From contig NZ_LZKP01000019.1 of NCBI RefSeq assembly GCF_001672895.1, forward strand, positions 19,809 through 83,808: DNA of 64,000 nucleotides, read 5' to 3'. The DNA comes from Mycobacterium sp. E740 (GTDB lineage Bacteria > Actinomycetota > Actinomycetes > Mycobacteriales > Mycobacteriaceae). Positions 42,920 through 53,045 of this stretch are shown here, one piece after another. Both the position numbers and the translations under genes were made by a program. Numbering within the stretch: position 1 is the stretch's first letter; every line of letters starts with the position of its first letter. The notes under the pieces were generated by a model that did not search any database, was not told the origin of the DNA, and saw nothing but the letters and a program-made list of their open reading frames with translations.

Positions 42920-45132
42920 AACCTGGGTTCGAACGCCAACGCCTCCACCCGCGTGGGGCCCACCTGCAGGACCGCCGCGGAGGCGATGTCGTAGAACAGT
43001 CCGCTGACGTGCAAGCCGGCATCGAGAGACGCCTTCTGGACGACAGGATGTTGCCGCAGCGTCTCGATCTGGACCGCGACATTGACCATGCTCAACTGGT
43101 CCACCACGGAGAAGCCTGCGTCGGCCGCGGACCGGGCAACCGGGTGGCGCCCGTCGTCGAACGCAACGACCGTGTGTCGAGCGTGTCGAAGCCACGACTT
43201 CACGGGATCGTCGTGGTCGCTGTGCGCCGACCCGTTCGTGGGTGCGGCCAGCAGCGCCGTCATGGCCCCACAACTCGAGTGCCCGCACACCACGATCGAC
43301 GAGACGCCGAGGTGCTCGACGGCGAACGTGATCGCCGCCTCGACCGAGGTGTCGCCACGGTCCGGCGGCACCAGGTTGCCCACGTTGCGGAACGTGAACA
43401 GGTCGCCCGGTCCGCTCGACGTGATCACATTGGGTACGACGCGCGAGTCGGCGCACGTGATGAACAGAGTCTCCGGCCGCTGCGCGTGGGCCAGTTCCCG
43501 CAGATGCGGCCGGATCACGGGCGCGGTCCGCCGCTGATATTCGGCCAGTCCGTCCAGGATCGGCTGCGGCGCGGCGCCGGTGTCGCGCCGCTGCCACGAG
43601 CTCCAGGGCCGCACGCCGGCGAGGCTGTCGGCCGGCGACTCCAGCGCACGCTCCGGCGGTCCGTGCAGGGCGCTGTCCATGTCGACGGCACCCAGTTCGT
43701 GGATGTGCACGGTGCCACCAGAGGCCTCGTGCTGGCGCCGCCAATGTGCGATCGCCTCCTGACACGGATGGTCGAGGAAGTCCACGCGCAGCTCGAGCGT
43801 GACCGTGGCCCCGGCGGGTACGGACTCCAGCGCGCGCGTCAGTTGGGGCAGCGAGAGGAACGTCAGAGAACCGGTGACCGCGACGCACCACTGGCCCGCA
43901 CCGGTCTCGTCGACGTGGATCCGCGTGCGCACGACCCGCCACAGGATGAGCAGGACGGCCAGTGCCAGTCCGATGAGCACGCCGGCGAGCAGGTTGACGA
44001 ACACGACGCCCAGGATGGTGACCAGGTAGACCGCGAGGTCACCGGTGCGGTGGGCGGTCTTGATCTGCGGCCACTTGACGAGCTGGCAACCGATCACGAT
44101 CAGCAGGCCGGCCAGCGCCGCGGACGGAATCTGCTGAATGAGGCCGACGAAGGGCAGCGCGAACACCAGTAGCCACACCCCGTGCATGATCGCTGACGCA
44201 CGGCTGCGAGCACCGGCGGCGACGTTCGTCGAGCTGCGCACGATCACGCCCGTGATCGGCAGGCCGCCGATGGCGCCCGACACGATGTTGGCGCTGCCCT
44301 GGCCGAGCAGTTCGCGGTCGAAGTTCGTCTGCGTCCCGCCGAGCCGGTCCACCGACACGGCGGACAACAGGCTCTCCACGCTGGCGATCAACGCCACGGT
44401 GAGCACACCGATGGCGAACGCGCCCCAGTTACCGTCCGGGAGCTGCGGCAGCTGCAGGGCATCCAGCAGCGAGCCGTCGATCTTGATGCGCGACACCTCG
44501 AACGGAAGCACCAACGAGACCGCGGTCACCCCGACGATCGCGACCAGCGGCCCCGGCACCCGGCCGGCGGGCGCGGGCACCCTCCGCCACAGCACCAGCA
44601 CGGCGATGACCACCAGGCCGAGGAGCAACCCGGCGCCTTCCACCTCGAGCAACTGCCCAGGCAGCTCGACGAGGCTCGTCAGCGCCGAACTCTTCGACTC
44701 ACCGCCCAGCAGCACATGCAGCTGTTGTAAGGCGATCGTGACTCCGATGCCCGCCAACATCGCGTACACCACGACCGGTGCGATGGCCAGCGCAGAGCGC
44801 GCCACCCGACTCAACCCGAACAGCACCTGCAGCACCCCGGCGCACACCGTGATCGCGCATGTCACCGCCCAGCCGAACTGCCCGACCAGCCCGGCGACGA
44901 TGACGGTCAGCCCCGCGGCGGGCCCGCTCACCTGCAGCGGCGATCCGCCGAACGCACCGGCGACGATCCCGCCGACGACCGCGGCGATCAGCCCGGCGAG
45001 CACCGGCGCATCCGAGGCGACGGCGATACCCAGTGACAGCGGCAAAGCGACCAAGAACACCACCAACGACGCCGGTAGGTCGTACCGCAGTGTCGATCGC
45101 CAACGAGTCGACTCGTGCACACCTTCGTTCAT
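42907..45132 (-). CDS. SulP anion transporter fused to beta-carbonic anhydrase
   Basis: 741 residues. Residues ~15-400 form a SulP/SLC26 transporter (LPASLVVFLVALPLSLGIAVASDAP, FGGSPLQVSGPAAGLTV, NIVSGAIGGLPITGVIVRSS) with 10 or more helices; ~430-500 a STAS domain (VTGSLTFLSLPQLTRAL... HIHELGAVDMDSAL); ~535-741 a beta-carbonic anhydrase with Zn ligands Cys560, His618 and Cys621 and the Asp562/Arg564 dyad in CADSR. The fusion implies coupled bicarbonate transport and CO2 hydration at the membrane. Similar fusions exist in mycobacteria (Rv3273-like). It is divergent from a two-component system, a likely regulator. ATG at 45132. Confidence 0.93.
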   Translation of the reverse strand: MNEGVHESTRWRSTLRYDLPASLVVFLVALPLSLGIAVASDAPVLAGLIAAVVGGIVAGAFGGSPLQVSGPAAGLTVIVAGLVGQFGWAVTCAITVCAGVLQVLFGLSRVARSALAIAPVVVYAMLAGIGVTIALQQLHVLLGGESKSSALTSLVELPGQLLEVEGAGLLLGLVVIAVLVLWRRVPAPAGRVPGPLVAIVGVTAVSLVLPFEVSRIKIDGSLLDALQLPQLPDGNWGAFAIGVLTVALIASVESLLSAVSVDRLGGTQTNFDRELLGQGSANIVSGAIGGLPITGVIVRSSTNVAAGARSRASAIMHGVWLLVFALPFVGLIQQIPSAALAGLLIVIGCQLVKWPQIKTAHRTGDLAVYLVTILGVVFVNLLAGVLIGLALAVLLILWRVVRTRIHVDETGAGQWCVAVTGSLTFLSLPQLTRALESVPAGATVTLELRVDFLDHPCQEAIAHWRRQHEASGGTVHIHELGAVDMDSALHGPPERALESPADSLAGVRPWSSWQRRDTGAAPQPILDGLAEYQRRTAPVIRPHLRELAHAQRPETLFITCADSRVVPNVITSSGPGDLFTFRNVGNLVPPDRGDTSVEAAITFAVEHLGVSSIVVCGHSSCGAMTALLAAPTNGSAHSDHDDPVKSWLRHARHTVVAFDDGRHPVARSAADAGFSVVDQLSMVNVAVQIETLRQHPVVQKASLDAGLHVSGLFYDIASAAVLQVGPTRVEALAFEPRFSYM

Positions 45133-45369
45133 GGGCGATTCCCGTCTGTTTGTCTCAAAGTCTTTTGATAGAGCGCTGATTGGTCACGCAGCGCGAAAGA
45201 TGCGAATGAGACGTCGTCGTCTCCTCTCAGACCACGCTATGAACCAGGGGGCCCTCGGGCAAGGCAGATCCTCGTCCTTCATATGGAACGCATATATGTT
45301 GGGAAATAGAACAACTCGGCTTACTCGCCGTTGTATGAGCTTTCTATGAACCTGTTGACAAGGAACAAC
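45133..45369. promoter_or_regulatory. Divergent control region, SulP-carbonic anhydrase / two-component system
   Basis: 237 bases, noticeably less GC-rich at the right side. It contains TTCATATGGAA (45278-45288) and CATATATG (45291-45298), related to the repeats at 42880-42919. AAGGAA lies 5-6 bases before the regulator start at 45370. No reading frame stands out. Confidence 0.45.
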
Positions 45370-46137
45370 ATGATGACGCAATCGGCTCCGACGCCATCAC
45401 ACCGTCAAGCGATCCTCGGCAAGCTGCCGCGGATCTATCGCTCGGACGGATCGCCCATCCGCGTGCTTCTGGTCGACGACGAACTGGCGCTGACGAACCT
45501 GGTGAAGATGGCTCTGCGCTACGAGGGTTGGGAGGTGGACATCGCCCACAACGGCGAGGATGCGGTCGGCCAATTCAACGCCAACACACCCGATGTGCTG
45601 ATTCTGGACATCATGCTGCCCGACATCGACGGCATGCAGATCCTGCGCCGGGTGCGTGAGGCGGAGGCCTACACACCGATCCTGTTTCTGACCGCGCGCG
45701 ATTCGGTTGCCGACCGGGTCGCTGGATTGACCGCCGGCGCAGACGATTACATGACCAAACCGTTCAGCCTCGAAGAACTCGTGGCGCGCATCCGTGGTCT
45801 GCTCAGGCGCGGCCAGTACACCGCCACCGCCCCGCAGGACGAGATCACCGTCGGCGATCTCATTCTCGACGGGGCCAGCCGGACGGTCAGCCGTGGCGGC
45901 ACCGAGATCGATTTGACGGCAACTGAATTCGAGCTACTGCGCTACCTGATGCGCAACCCCGGGCGGGCCATCGGCCGAGCGGAGATCCTGGATCACGTAT
46001 GGAACTACGACTTCGACGGCAGAACCAGCATCGTCGACCTCTACATCTCCTATCTGCGCAAGAAGATCGACGGCGAGCGGAAACCGATGATTCACACCGT
46101 GCGCGGCATCGGGTACATGCTGCGACCACCGTCGTGA
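45370..46137 (+). CDS. OmpR-family response regulator
   Basis: 255 residues. Receiver domain ~29-145 with acidic pocket VDDE, phosphoacceptor Asp80 in DVLILDIMLPDIDG, conserved Thr in FLTARDS and Lys in DYMTKPFS; winged-helix DNA-binding domain ~160-255 ending RKKIDGERKPMIHTVRGIGYMLR. The length and order with its kinase recall TrcR/TrcS of M. tuberculosis but I cannot confirm this. ATG at 45370 is preferred for its ribosome site; other in-frame starts lie 3 bases downstream and 39 upstream. Overlaps the kinase start by 4 bases. It probably controls its own operon and perhaps the divergent transporter. Confidence 0.94.
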   Translation: MMTQSAPTPSHRQAILGKLPRIYRSDGSPIRVLLVDDELALTNLVKMALRYEGWEVDIAHNGEDAVGQFNANTPDVLILDIMLPDIDGMQILRRVREAEAYTPILFLTARDSVADRVAGLTAGADDYMTKPFSLEELVARIRGLLRRGQYTATAPQDEITVGDLILDGASRTVSRGGTEIDLTATEFELLRYLMRNPGRAIGRAEILDHVWNYDFDGRTSIVDLYISYLRKKIDGERKPMIHTVRGIGYMLRPPS

Positions 46138-47663
46138 CACCGGTGAAACGTCTGCGGTTGGTGCCACGGACGCTGCGCCGGCGCCTTGTCGTCGGCCTGT
46201 CCATCGTCGTCGGCGTCGTGATGATCGCCATGGGTGTGCTCCACGTGATCAGCCTGCGTGACTACGCGTACCACCTCACCGACGACCGGTTGACGCATTC
46301 GCTTGCCGCGCTGAGACATTCGTTCACCAAGCTGTCATATACCGAGGCGCATCCGCGACTGTTCGGCGCGGAAGGTCCCCAGGCCCTGGTCAACTTCACC
46401 GGCCAGCCGGTGGGTGCGCTGATCGCGGTCGTACACGACGGGAAAGTCACCGGTTCGGCGGTCTTCACCGACGACGAGGGGCGGCCCGCGCCGCCCGACG
46501 TGATCTCGTCCCTGGAAGCCATCGACTGGCACAACGACGGCTCACCGTTCAACGCGCAACTCGGCGAGCTCGGCCGCTACCGCCTGCAGAGCATGGCCAT
46601 CGACGACTCCGACTGGCTCGTTGCCGCCGCGAGCTTGCGCCCCACCGACCAGGCGATCACCCGAGGGATAATCAGCACCGTCCTGCTGGTGACCGCCGCA
46701 CTGCTGGTCATCGCACTGGGCACCCTGCTGACCATCCGCTATGCGCTGATGCCGTTGCGCCGGGTCGCGGCGACAGCCGGCGAGGTGGCCAAGCTGCCGC
46801 TGGGGAATCCGGAGAACCGCATCGACATCCGCGTCGCCGACGCCTACACCGACCCCGGCACCGAGGTCGGCATCGTCGGCCACGCCCTGAACCGGTTGCT
46901 CGCCAACGTCGATTCGGCACTGGCAGAACGCGCCGAATCGGATCGTCGCATGCGCCGGTTCCTCGCCGACGTCAGCCACGAGCTGCGCACTCCCCTGGCC
47001 GCCATCAGCGGCTATGCGGAGCTGACGCGGCAGGACAGCGCCGAGCTGCCCGAGACCACCGAGTATGCGCTCGCGCGCATCGAGGCCGAGTCGAGCCGGA
47101 TGACCGCGCTGGTCGCCGACCTGCTGTTGTTGTCGCGCCTCGAGGAACGGCAGGACCTGCTGGCCGAGTACGTCGACCTCGGCGAGCTGGTCACCGACGC
47201 GATCAGCGACATCTCGGTTTCGGCTCCCAGCCACAACTGGCGCACGGCGCTGCCCGACGAGCCGGTCTGGATCCGCGCCGACAGGGCACGACTGCACCAG
47301 TTGGTGAGCAATCTGCTGATCAACGCGGTCGACCACACCCCGGCCGGCACCACGGTGACGACGACGGTCTCGCGTGACATCGACGCCGCGCGCCCCGCGT
47401 GCGCCGCGCTGACCGTCCACGACGACGGCCCGGGCATCCCGGGTGAACTGCTGCCGCAGCTGTTCGACCGGTTCGTGCGTGCCGACAAGTCCCGGTCCCG
47501 CAAGCTCGGCAACCTCGGGCTGGGCCTGGCGATTGTCGAGAAGATCGCTCAGGCGCACAACGGCAGCGTTTCGGTGCAATCCGCGCCCGGCGCGACCACG
47601 TTCACCGTGCTGCTTCCGGAAGTGGTCAGCCCCCCAGGCAGCCCGGACCCAGCAGCGCCTTGA
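46134..47663 (+). CDS. Membrane sensor histidine kinase
   Basis: 509 residues. Two helices (about 16-38 and 178-201) bracket an extracytoplasmic sensor of ~135 residues, then a HAMP-like linker, the dimerisation domain with His282 in [19 protein letters not shown], and an HATPase_c domain with N-box ([10 protein letters not shown]), G1 (DDGPGIP) and G2 ([13 protein letters not shown]). GTG at 46134 overlaps the regulator stop (GTGA). The 509-residue length agrees with TrcS. Its last 38 bases overlap the convergent dnaE1. The signal is unknown; bicarbonate or pH are guesses from context. Confidence 0.93.
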   Translation: MTPVKRLRLVPRTLRRRLVVGLSIVVGVVMIAMGVLHVISLRDYAYHLTDDRLTHSLAALRHSFTKLSYTEAHPRLFGAEGPQALVNFTGQPVGALIAVVHDGKVTGSAVFTDDEGRPAPPDVISSLEAIDWHNDGSPFNAQLGELGRYRLQSMAIDDSDWLVAAASLRPTDQAITRGIISTVLLVTAALLVIALGTLLTIRYALMPLRRVAATAGEVAKLPLGNPENRIDIRVADAYTDPGTEVGIVGHALNRLLANVDSALAERAESDRRMRRFLADVSHELRTPLAAISGYAELTRQDSAELPETTEYALARIEAESSRMTALVADLLLLSRLEERQDLLAEYVDLGELVTDAISDISVSAPSHNWRTALPDEPVWIRADRARLHQLVSNLLINAVDHTPAGTTVTTTVSRDIDAARPACAALTVHDDGPGIPGELLPQLFDRFVRADKSRSRKLGNLGLGLAIVEKIAQAHNGSVSVQSAPGATTFTVLLPEVVSPPGSPDPAAP

Positions 47664-50600
47664 GGTCACCCATCAACGCGGATGACGGCGTGACGCGCAG
47701 TGACACATCCAGTTCCAGCATGGTGATGCGCTCACCGCTGATCAGCCGCAGGTGCACCTGCGAAGTGCCCGGATGGCGGGCCAGTACCTGCTTGAGGGCG
47801 GTGACCTTGTCCACGGTGCACTGTCGCGTCGGCATGCTGACCGCCAGGGGACGGTCCAGCTGCGCGTTCGAGAAGTCCGGCACCACAAGGTCGTTCGCGA
47901 TCAGCGAGATCCGGTCATCGCGGATAGCGACCTTCGCGCCGACCAGCACGACCGCGTCGTCGGCGATCTCACCGCCGAACGTCGAATAGGTCTGCGGGAA
48001 GAACAGCACCTCGATGCCGCCGGTCAGGTCTTCCAATTGCGCCGAAGCCCAAGGCAATCCGTTCTTGTTGACCCGCCGGTTGACTGAGGCCAGGATTCCG
48101 CCGACCCGCACCTGGGTGTCGTTCGGGATGTCGCCGTCGAGGATCGCCGGGATCGCGGTGTCGACCTGGGTGGCCAGCAGGTGGGCGATGCCGTTGAGCG
48201 GGTGGCCGGACACGTAGAGCCCGAGCATCTCGCGTTCGAGCGCGAGTTTGTGCTTGTCCTCCCACTCCTCGTCGGGCACCTTGATCGTGAAGACTGCGTC
48301 CATGGAGTCGGTGGCCGACCCGTCGGCGCCACCGAACAGGTCGAACTGTCCCATCGCCTCGGCCTTCTTGGTGCCGAGCACGGAGTCGACGGCGTCGGTG
48401 TGGATCAGGAACAGACCCTTGCGCGGATGCCCCAGCGAGTCGAACGCGCCCGCCTTCACCAGCGACTCGGTGACCTTCTTGTTGCAGGCGGCGATCTCGA
48501 TCTTGTTCAGGTAGTCGGAGAAGTCGACGTACTTGCCCTTCTCGGTGCGGGTGTTGATCAGTGAGGCAACGACATTGGCGCCGACATTGCGCACCGCGCC
48601 GAGACCGTAGCGGATGTCCTCGCCGACCGAGGCGAAGTTCAGCCCCGACTCGTTGACGTCGGGCGGCAGCACCGTGATGCCGAGCTTGCGGCAGTCGGCC
48701 AGGTACACCGCGGCCTTGTCCTTGTCGTCACCGACCGACGTGAGCAGCCCCGCCATGTATTCGGCCGGGTAGTTGGCCTTCAGATACGCCGTCCAGTACG
48801 AGACCAGCCCGTAGCCCGCGGCGTGCGACTTGTTGAACGCGTAGTCGGCGAACGGCAGCACCGTGTCCCACAGTGCCTTGATCGCGCCGGACGAGAAGCC
48901 GTTGGACTTCATGCCCTCGGAGAAGCCCTCGAACTCCTTCTCCAGGACCTCGCGCTTCTTCTTGCCCATGGCCTTGCGCAGAATGTCGGCTCGGGCCAGT
49001 GAGTAGCCGGCGACCTTCTGCGCGATCCGCATGATCTGCTCTTGGTAGACGATCAGGCCGTACGTCTCGGCGAGGATCTCGCGCAGCGGCTCTTCGAGTT
49101 CCGGGTGGATCGGCTTGATCGCCTGCCGGTTGTTCTTGCGGTCGGCGTAGTCGTTGTGGGCGTTCATCCCCATCGGGCCGGGGCGGTACAGCGCGATGAC
49201 CGCGACGACGTCCTCGAACCCGGTCGGCTGCATGCGGCGCAGCAGGTCGCGCATCGGGCCGCCGTCGAGCTGGAACACGCCGAGCGTGTCGCCGCGGCCC
49301 AGCAGGTCGTAGGTGGCCTTGTCGTCCAGCGGGACCGACTCGAGGTCGAGCTCGATGCCGCGGTTGGCCGCGATGTTCTCCAGCGCGTCGCCGATGATCG
49401 TCAGGTTGCGCAGCCCGAGGAAGTCCATCTTCAGCAGGCCGATGGCCTCACACGACGGGTAGTCCCAGCCGGTGATCACCGCGCCGTCCTGCGGGCGGCG
49501 CCACAGCGGGATCGCGTCGATCAGCGGCTCGGAGCTCATGATGACCGCGCAGGCGTGCACGCCCGAGTTGCGCACCAGCCCCTCCAGGCCGCGCGCGGTC
49601 TCGTAGATCGTGCGTACGTCGGGATCGGTGTCGATCAGCCCGCGGACCTCGGCGGCCTCCTTGTACCGCTCGTGGTTCGGGTCGATGATCCCCGAGAGCG
49701 GGATGTCTTTGGCCATGATCGGCGGCGGCAGCGCCTTGGTGATCCGGTCGGCGATCGCGAAGCCCGGCTGGCCGTAGTGCACCCGCGCCGAATCCTTCAG
49801 CGCCGCTTTGGTTTTGATCGTGCCGAAGGTGATGACCTGAGCCACCCGGTCGCTGCCCCACTTGTTGGCGGCGTAGCGCAGCATCTCGCCGCGTCTGCGG
49901 TCGTCGAAGTCGATGTCGATGTCGGGCATCGACACGCGCTCCGGGTTCAGGAACCGTTCGAACAGCAGCCCGTACGGGATCGGGTCGATGTTGGTGATAC
50001 CCAGCGCGTAGGCGACCAGCGACCCGGCGGCCGACCCGCGGCCCGGCCCGACCCGGATGTCGACGGAACGCGCGTAGTTGATCAGGTCGGCGACGATCAG
50101 GAAGTAGGACGGGTAGCCCTTCTCGCAGATGACCTTGATCTCGTAGTCTGCGCGGTCCGTGTACTCCGCTGGCACGTCGGCGGCCGGGAAGCGGCGGGCC
50201 AGCCCGGCGTCGACCTCGTGGCGCAGCCAGGACTCCTGGGTGTGGCCTTCGGGCACCGGGAAAACGGGCATCCGGTCCCGCGGCGCCCACACGTCCTCGT
50301 AGGACGAGACGCGCTCGGCGATCAATAGCGTCGAGTCGCAGGCACCGGGCACCTGACCGTCCCACAGCGCGCGCATCTCGGCGGCGGACTTCAGGAAGTA
50401 GCCGTCCCCGTCGAACTTGAACCGGTTCGGATCCGACAGGGTCTTGCCGGTCTGCACGCAGAGCAGCGCCTCGTGGTTGCGGGCGGCGTCGCGGGTGACG
50501 TAGTGGCAGTCGTTGGTGGCCAACGGCGGGATGTCGAGCTTCCGGCCGATCTCGAGCAACCCCTCGCGCACACGGCGCTCGATGTCCAGGCCGTGATCCA

Positions 50601-51183
50601 TCAGCTCGAGGAAGAAGTTCTGCGCCCCGAAGATGTCCCGCCACTTGGCGGCGGCTTCGAGCGCTTCGCGGTGGTGGCCGAGCCGCAGCCGGGTCTGCAC
50701 CTCACCCGACGGGCAACCGGTGGTGGCGATGATGCCCTCGGCGTGTTCGGCGATCAGTTCGGCGTCCATGCGCGACCACTTGCCCAGCTGGCCTTCGAAT
50801 GACGCCAGCGACGAGAGCTTGAACAGATTGCGCAAGCCGGTGGCGTTCTCGGCCACCATCGTCATGTGGGTGTAGGACCCGCTGCCGGAGACGTCGTCGC
50901 CCTTCTGGCTCGGGTCACCCCACAGCACGCGTTTGGTCTCGAACCGCGAAGCGGGAGCGATGTAGGCCTCGACGCCGATGATCGGCTTGATCCCCGCCTC
51001 GGTGGCGCAGTTGTAGAACTCGCTGGCGCCGAACATGTTTCCGTGGTCGGTCATCCCGATCGCGGGCATCTGAAGGCGCTGAGCCTCGGCGAGCATCGGC
51101 TTGACCTTCGCCGCACCGTCCAGCATCGAGTACTCGGTGTGGTTATGCAGGTGCACGAACGACCGCGACTCCGAAGTGCTCAT
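47626..51183 (-). CDS. dnaE1: DNA polymerase III alpha subunit (replicative)
   Basis: Main chromosomal replicase of 1185 residues, also carrying the proofreading PHP exonuclease in mycobacteria. The N-terminal PHP domain ([27 protein letters not shown]) keeps metal-binding histidines and aspartates, so exonuclease activity is expected. Palm: [32 protein letters not shown]. Further on come the helix-hairpin-helix region, the OB-fold ([19 protein letters not shown]) and the beta-clamp motif [10 protein letters not shown] at 51183. Essential, single gene by spacing. Confidence 0.98.
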   Translation of the reverse strand: MSTSESRSFVHLHNHTEYSMLDGAAKVKPMLAEAQRLQMPAIGMTDHGNMFGASEFYNCATEAGIKPIIGVEAYIAPASRFETKRVLWGDPSQKGDDVSGSGSYTHMTMVAENATGLRNLFKLSSLASFEGQLGKWSRMDAELIAEHAEGIIATTGCPSGEVQTRLRLGHHREALEAAAKWRDIFGAQNFFLELMDHGLDIERRVREGLLEIGRKLDIPPLATNDCHYVTRDAARNHEALLCVQTGKTLSDPNRFKFDGDGYFLKSAAEMRALWDGQVPGACDSTLLIAERVSSYEDVWAPRDRMPVFPVPEGHTQESWLRHEVDAGLARRFPAADVPAEYTDRADYEIKVICEKGYPSYFLIVADLINYARSVDIRVGPGRGSAAGSLVAYALGITNIDPIPYGLLFERFLNPERVSMPDIDIDFDDRRRGEMLRYAANKWGSDRVAQVITFGTIKTKAALKDSARVHYGQPGFAIADRITKALPPPIMAKDIPLSGIIDPNHERYKEAAEVRGLIDTDPDVRTIYETARGLEGLVRNSGVHACAVIMSSEPLIDAIPLWRRPQDGAVITGWDYPSCEAIGLLKMDFLGLRNLTIIGDALENIAANRGIELDLESVPLDDKATYDLLGRGDTLGVFQLDGGPMRDLLRRMQPTGFEDVVAVIALYRPGPMGMNAHNDYADRKNNRQAIKPIHPELEEPLREILAETYGLIVYQEQIMRIAQKVAGYSLARADILRKAMGKKKREVLEKEFEGFSEGMKSNGFSSGAIKALWDTVLPFADYAFNKSHAAGYGLVSYWTAYLKANYPAEYMAGLLTSVGDDKDKAAVYLADCRKLGITVLPPDVNESGLNFASVGEDIRYGLGAVRNVGANVVASLINTRTEKGKYVDFSDYLNKIEIAACNKKVTESLVKAGAFDSLGHPRKGLFLIHTDAVDSVLGTKKAEAMGQFDLFGGADGSATDSMDAVFTIKVPDEEWEDKHKLALEREMLGLYVSGHPLNGIAHLLATQVDTAIPAILDGDIPNDTQVRVGGILASVNRRVNKNGLPWASAQLEDLTGGIEVLFFPQTYSTFGGEIADDAVVLVGAKVAIRDDRISLIANDLVVPDFSNAQLDRPLAVSMPTRQCTVDKVTALKQVLARHPGTSQVHLRLISGERITMLELDVSLRVTPSSALMGDLKALLGPGCLGG

Positions 51184-51203
51184 AGGCAGGCCAGTCTATG
51201 ACC

Positions 51204-51235
51204 GCACCCCGACAGCTCTCGGCGTGTCGGGGTGC
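51204..51235 (-). terminator. Strong hairpin downstream of the 47-residue gene
   Basis: Perfect 11-base stem GCACCCCGACA / TGTCGGGGTGC with a 10-base loop, starting 7 bases after the stop of the small gene on the minus strand. There is no T-run, as is common for mycobacterial terminators. It also lies 20 bases upstream of the dnaE1 start, so it might instead shape the dnaE1 leader. Confidence 0.7.
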
Positions 51236-51241
51236 GTGTCT

Positions 51242-51385
51242 TCACCGGTCCCGGACACCCTTCGAGCGCACCCGTTCCAGGCCTCGCCGGATCTCCGCCG
51301 CGGTCGGCAGTTGCCAGCCGAGTTGGGTCAGGACGCCTGCCGTGACGACGCCCGCGACCATGACCGCGAACCAGAAGCCGTTCAT
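51242..51385 (-). CDS. 47-residue single-helix membrane protein
   Basis: Too short for usual cut-offs. ATG at 51385 opens a frame of 47 residues starting MNGFWFAVMVAGVVTAGVLT (one membrane helix), then LGWQLPTAAEIRRGLERVRS and a basic end KGVRDR. The hydrophobic-then-amphipathic pattern and the perfect hairpin 7 bases after the stop support a real gene. I do not recognise a family. It lies between tetR-type gene and dnaE1, all on the minus strand. Confidence 0.6.
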   Translation of the reverse strand: MNGFWFAVMVAGVVTAGVLTQLGWQLPTAAEIRRGLERVRSKGVRDR

Positions 51386-51433
51386 GGCTTCGACGCTATT
51401 GCCCCGAGAGGCGGGGAGAAATCGGGTGTTTCC

Positions 51434-52117
51434 CTATACCGCGAGGCAACTCGGCGGGGGCTCGACCGAATCCACCGGCGGGCCGAGCAAACCTTGACGC
51501 AGCAGCCCGTTCAGTTGCTTGGCAATCCCCGCGCGGCCCCCTGAGCCGGCCACGAACGCCCCGAAGAAGCCGACTCCCCAGAACATCGCCGCCAGCATGT
51601 CGACCACCGCCGGGCGGTCCACCTCCGCGCCGATCTCGCCCCGGCGGATCGCGTCGTCCACCGTCCACGCGTAGAACCCGGCCATCGCCTCGGTCACCGG
51701 CGTGCTGCGGTCGCGCAAACCTGGGTGGCGGTGCTGTTCGAGCCGCGAGCTGATCACGAACCGCATCATCGAGGCCTCCGCGAAACCCAGCGCGCGTGCG
51801 GTGGCATTGAACGTGCAGAGCTGTTTCAGCAGCGTGTCTTCGCGCTGGGCGGCAGCGATCGAGGCCGTCACGACCGAGTGCACCTCGCTCAGGAGGGTCT
51901 CGTAGACCTCTTCCTTGCCGGCGAAGTAGTAGTGCATCGTCGGCCGGCTGATTCCCGCGCGCACCGCGATCGCCTGGAACGTCGCCGCTTCGTAACCGCG
52001 TTCACTGATCACCGCTCGGGCCGCGTGCAAGATCGCCGCGCGCGTCTCGGCCGAGTCCGCACCCACCGGGCGCCCTCGTCCGCGCCCACCTCGCGCGGGC
52101 TGGGGTCTGTCGGCCAC
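51434..52117 (-). CDS. TetR-family transcriptional regulator
   Basis: 227 residues. After a basic N-terminus (ARGGRGRGRPVG) the HTH is AATFQAIAVRAGISRPTMHYYFAGKEEVYETLL; the remainder is the ligand/dimer domain. The ligand is unknown. GTG at 52117 is chosen; TTG at 52123 would add two residues. A TTAGC direct repeat just upstream (TTAGCAATGTTTTAGC, 52126-52141 minus) may be its operator, with the next gene rarD-like as a possible target since it lies on the same strand upstream. Confidence 0.9.
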   Translation of the reverse strand: MADRPQPARGGRGRGRPVGADSAETRAAILHAARAVISERGYEAATFQAIAVRAGISRPTMHYYFAGKEEVYETLLSEVHSVVTASIAAAQREDTLLKQLCTFNATARALGFAEASMMRFVISSRLEQHRHPGLRDRSTPVTEAMAGFYAWTVDDAIRRGEIGAEVDRPAVVDMLAAMFWGVGFFGAFVAGSGGRAGIAKQLNGLLRQGLLGPPVDSVEPPPSCLAV

Positions 52118-52125
52118 GAGCAAAC

Positions 52126-52141
52126 GCTAAAACATTGCTAA
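52126..52141 (-). promoter_or_regulatory. TTAGC direct repeat before the TetR gene
   Basis: TTAGC, six bases, TTAGC, located 9 bases before the GTG start and within the short gap to the rarD-like gene. An AT-rich island in GC-rich DNA, consistent with a promoter/operator. Weak evidence. Confidence 0.35.
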
Positions 52142-52148
52142 GCCGTGG

Positions 52149-53045
52149 TCAACCGGCAATTGGCGCTTCTGCCGCAAAACGCTGCTGCCGGAGGGCATCG
52201 ACGCTGAACACCAGTAGCGCGAGCCAGATCAACGCAAACCCCAGCCAGCGACCGGGCGGCATCGGCTCGTGGCCGACGAGCACGCCCCAGGTCAACTGCA
52301 GGGCCGGGTTCAGGTAGAACAGCAGGCCCATCGTCACCAACGGCAGTCGCTGCGCAGCGGCGGCGAACAGCAGCAACGGAAGCGCCGTGAGCACACCCGA
52401 CAGGATCAGCAGCGCGGCGTGTCCGCCGCCGTGACCGGTGAACGTCGCGTGCCCCGTGAGCTGCAGCATGACCAGGTATCCCGCGGCGAACGGTGTGGCC
52501 ACGCCGGCTTCTATGCCGACGCTGACGCGGGGATCGGTCGGCACCACTTTCTTGACCGCGCCGTAGAGGCCGAACGAGAACGCCAGGGCCAGCCCGATGT
52601 ACGGCGGCGCGCCGACCTCGAGCGCCAAGACCACCACGCCCGCCACCGCGACCATCAGCGCGGCCACCTGCGAGCGGTTGAGCTGCTCCCGGAAGACGAG
52701 CACACCCAGCGCGACCGTCACCAACGGGGTGATGAAGTACCCGAGCGCCGCGTCGACCACGTGCCCGTTGGTGACGGCGTAGACGTAGATGCCCCAGTTG
52801 ATCGAGATCAGCGCCGAGGCGGCGGTGAGCAACAGCCAGGTGCGCCCGGTGATCTGTCTGAGGTCACCGACCCTGCGGACGATGGCGACGACGACGACCA
52901 TCAGCAGGAAGTTCCAGACGATCCGGTGCGCGAGCACCTCGACCGCGGAGGCGGGCGCCAGCAGTCCGAAGAACCCGGGAAACACTCCCCAGCACAGGTA
53001 AGCGCCGACGCCGAACAGCAGACCGGATCTGCGGGCGTCGCTCAC
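52149..53045 (-). CDS. RarD-like EamA permease
   Basis: 298 residues with about ten predicted helices, from [22 protein letters not shown] to [18 protein letters not shown]. The RarD signature is [14 protein letters not shown] followed by [39 protein letters not shown]. Members are drug/metabolite-type exporters related to chloramphenicol sensitivity; substrate unknown. GTG at 53045 overlaps the rluD stop by 4 bases. Confidence 0.92.
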   Translation of the reverse strand: MSDARRSGLLFGVGAYLCWGVFPGFFGLLAPASAVEVLAHRIVWNFLLMVVVVAIVRRVGDLRQITGRTWLLLTAASALISINWGIYVYAVTNGHVVDAALGYFITPLVTVALGVLVFREQLNRSQVAALMVAVAGVVVLALEVGAPPYIGLALAFSFGLYGAVKKVVPTDPRVSVGIEAGVATPFAAGYLVMLQLTGHATFTGHGGGHAALLILSGVLTALPLLLFAAAAQRLPLVTMGLLFYLNPALQLTWGVLVGHEPMPPGRWLGFALIWLALLVFSVDALRQQRFAAEAPIAG

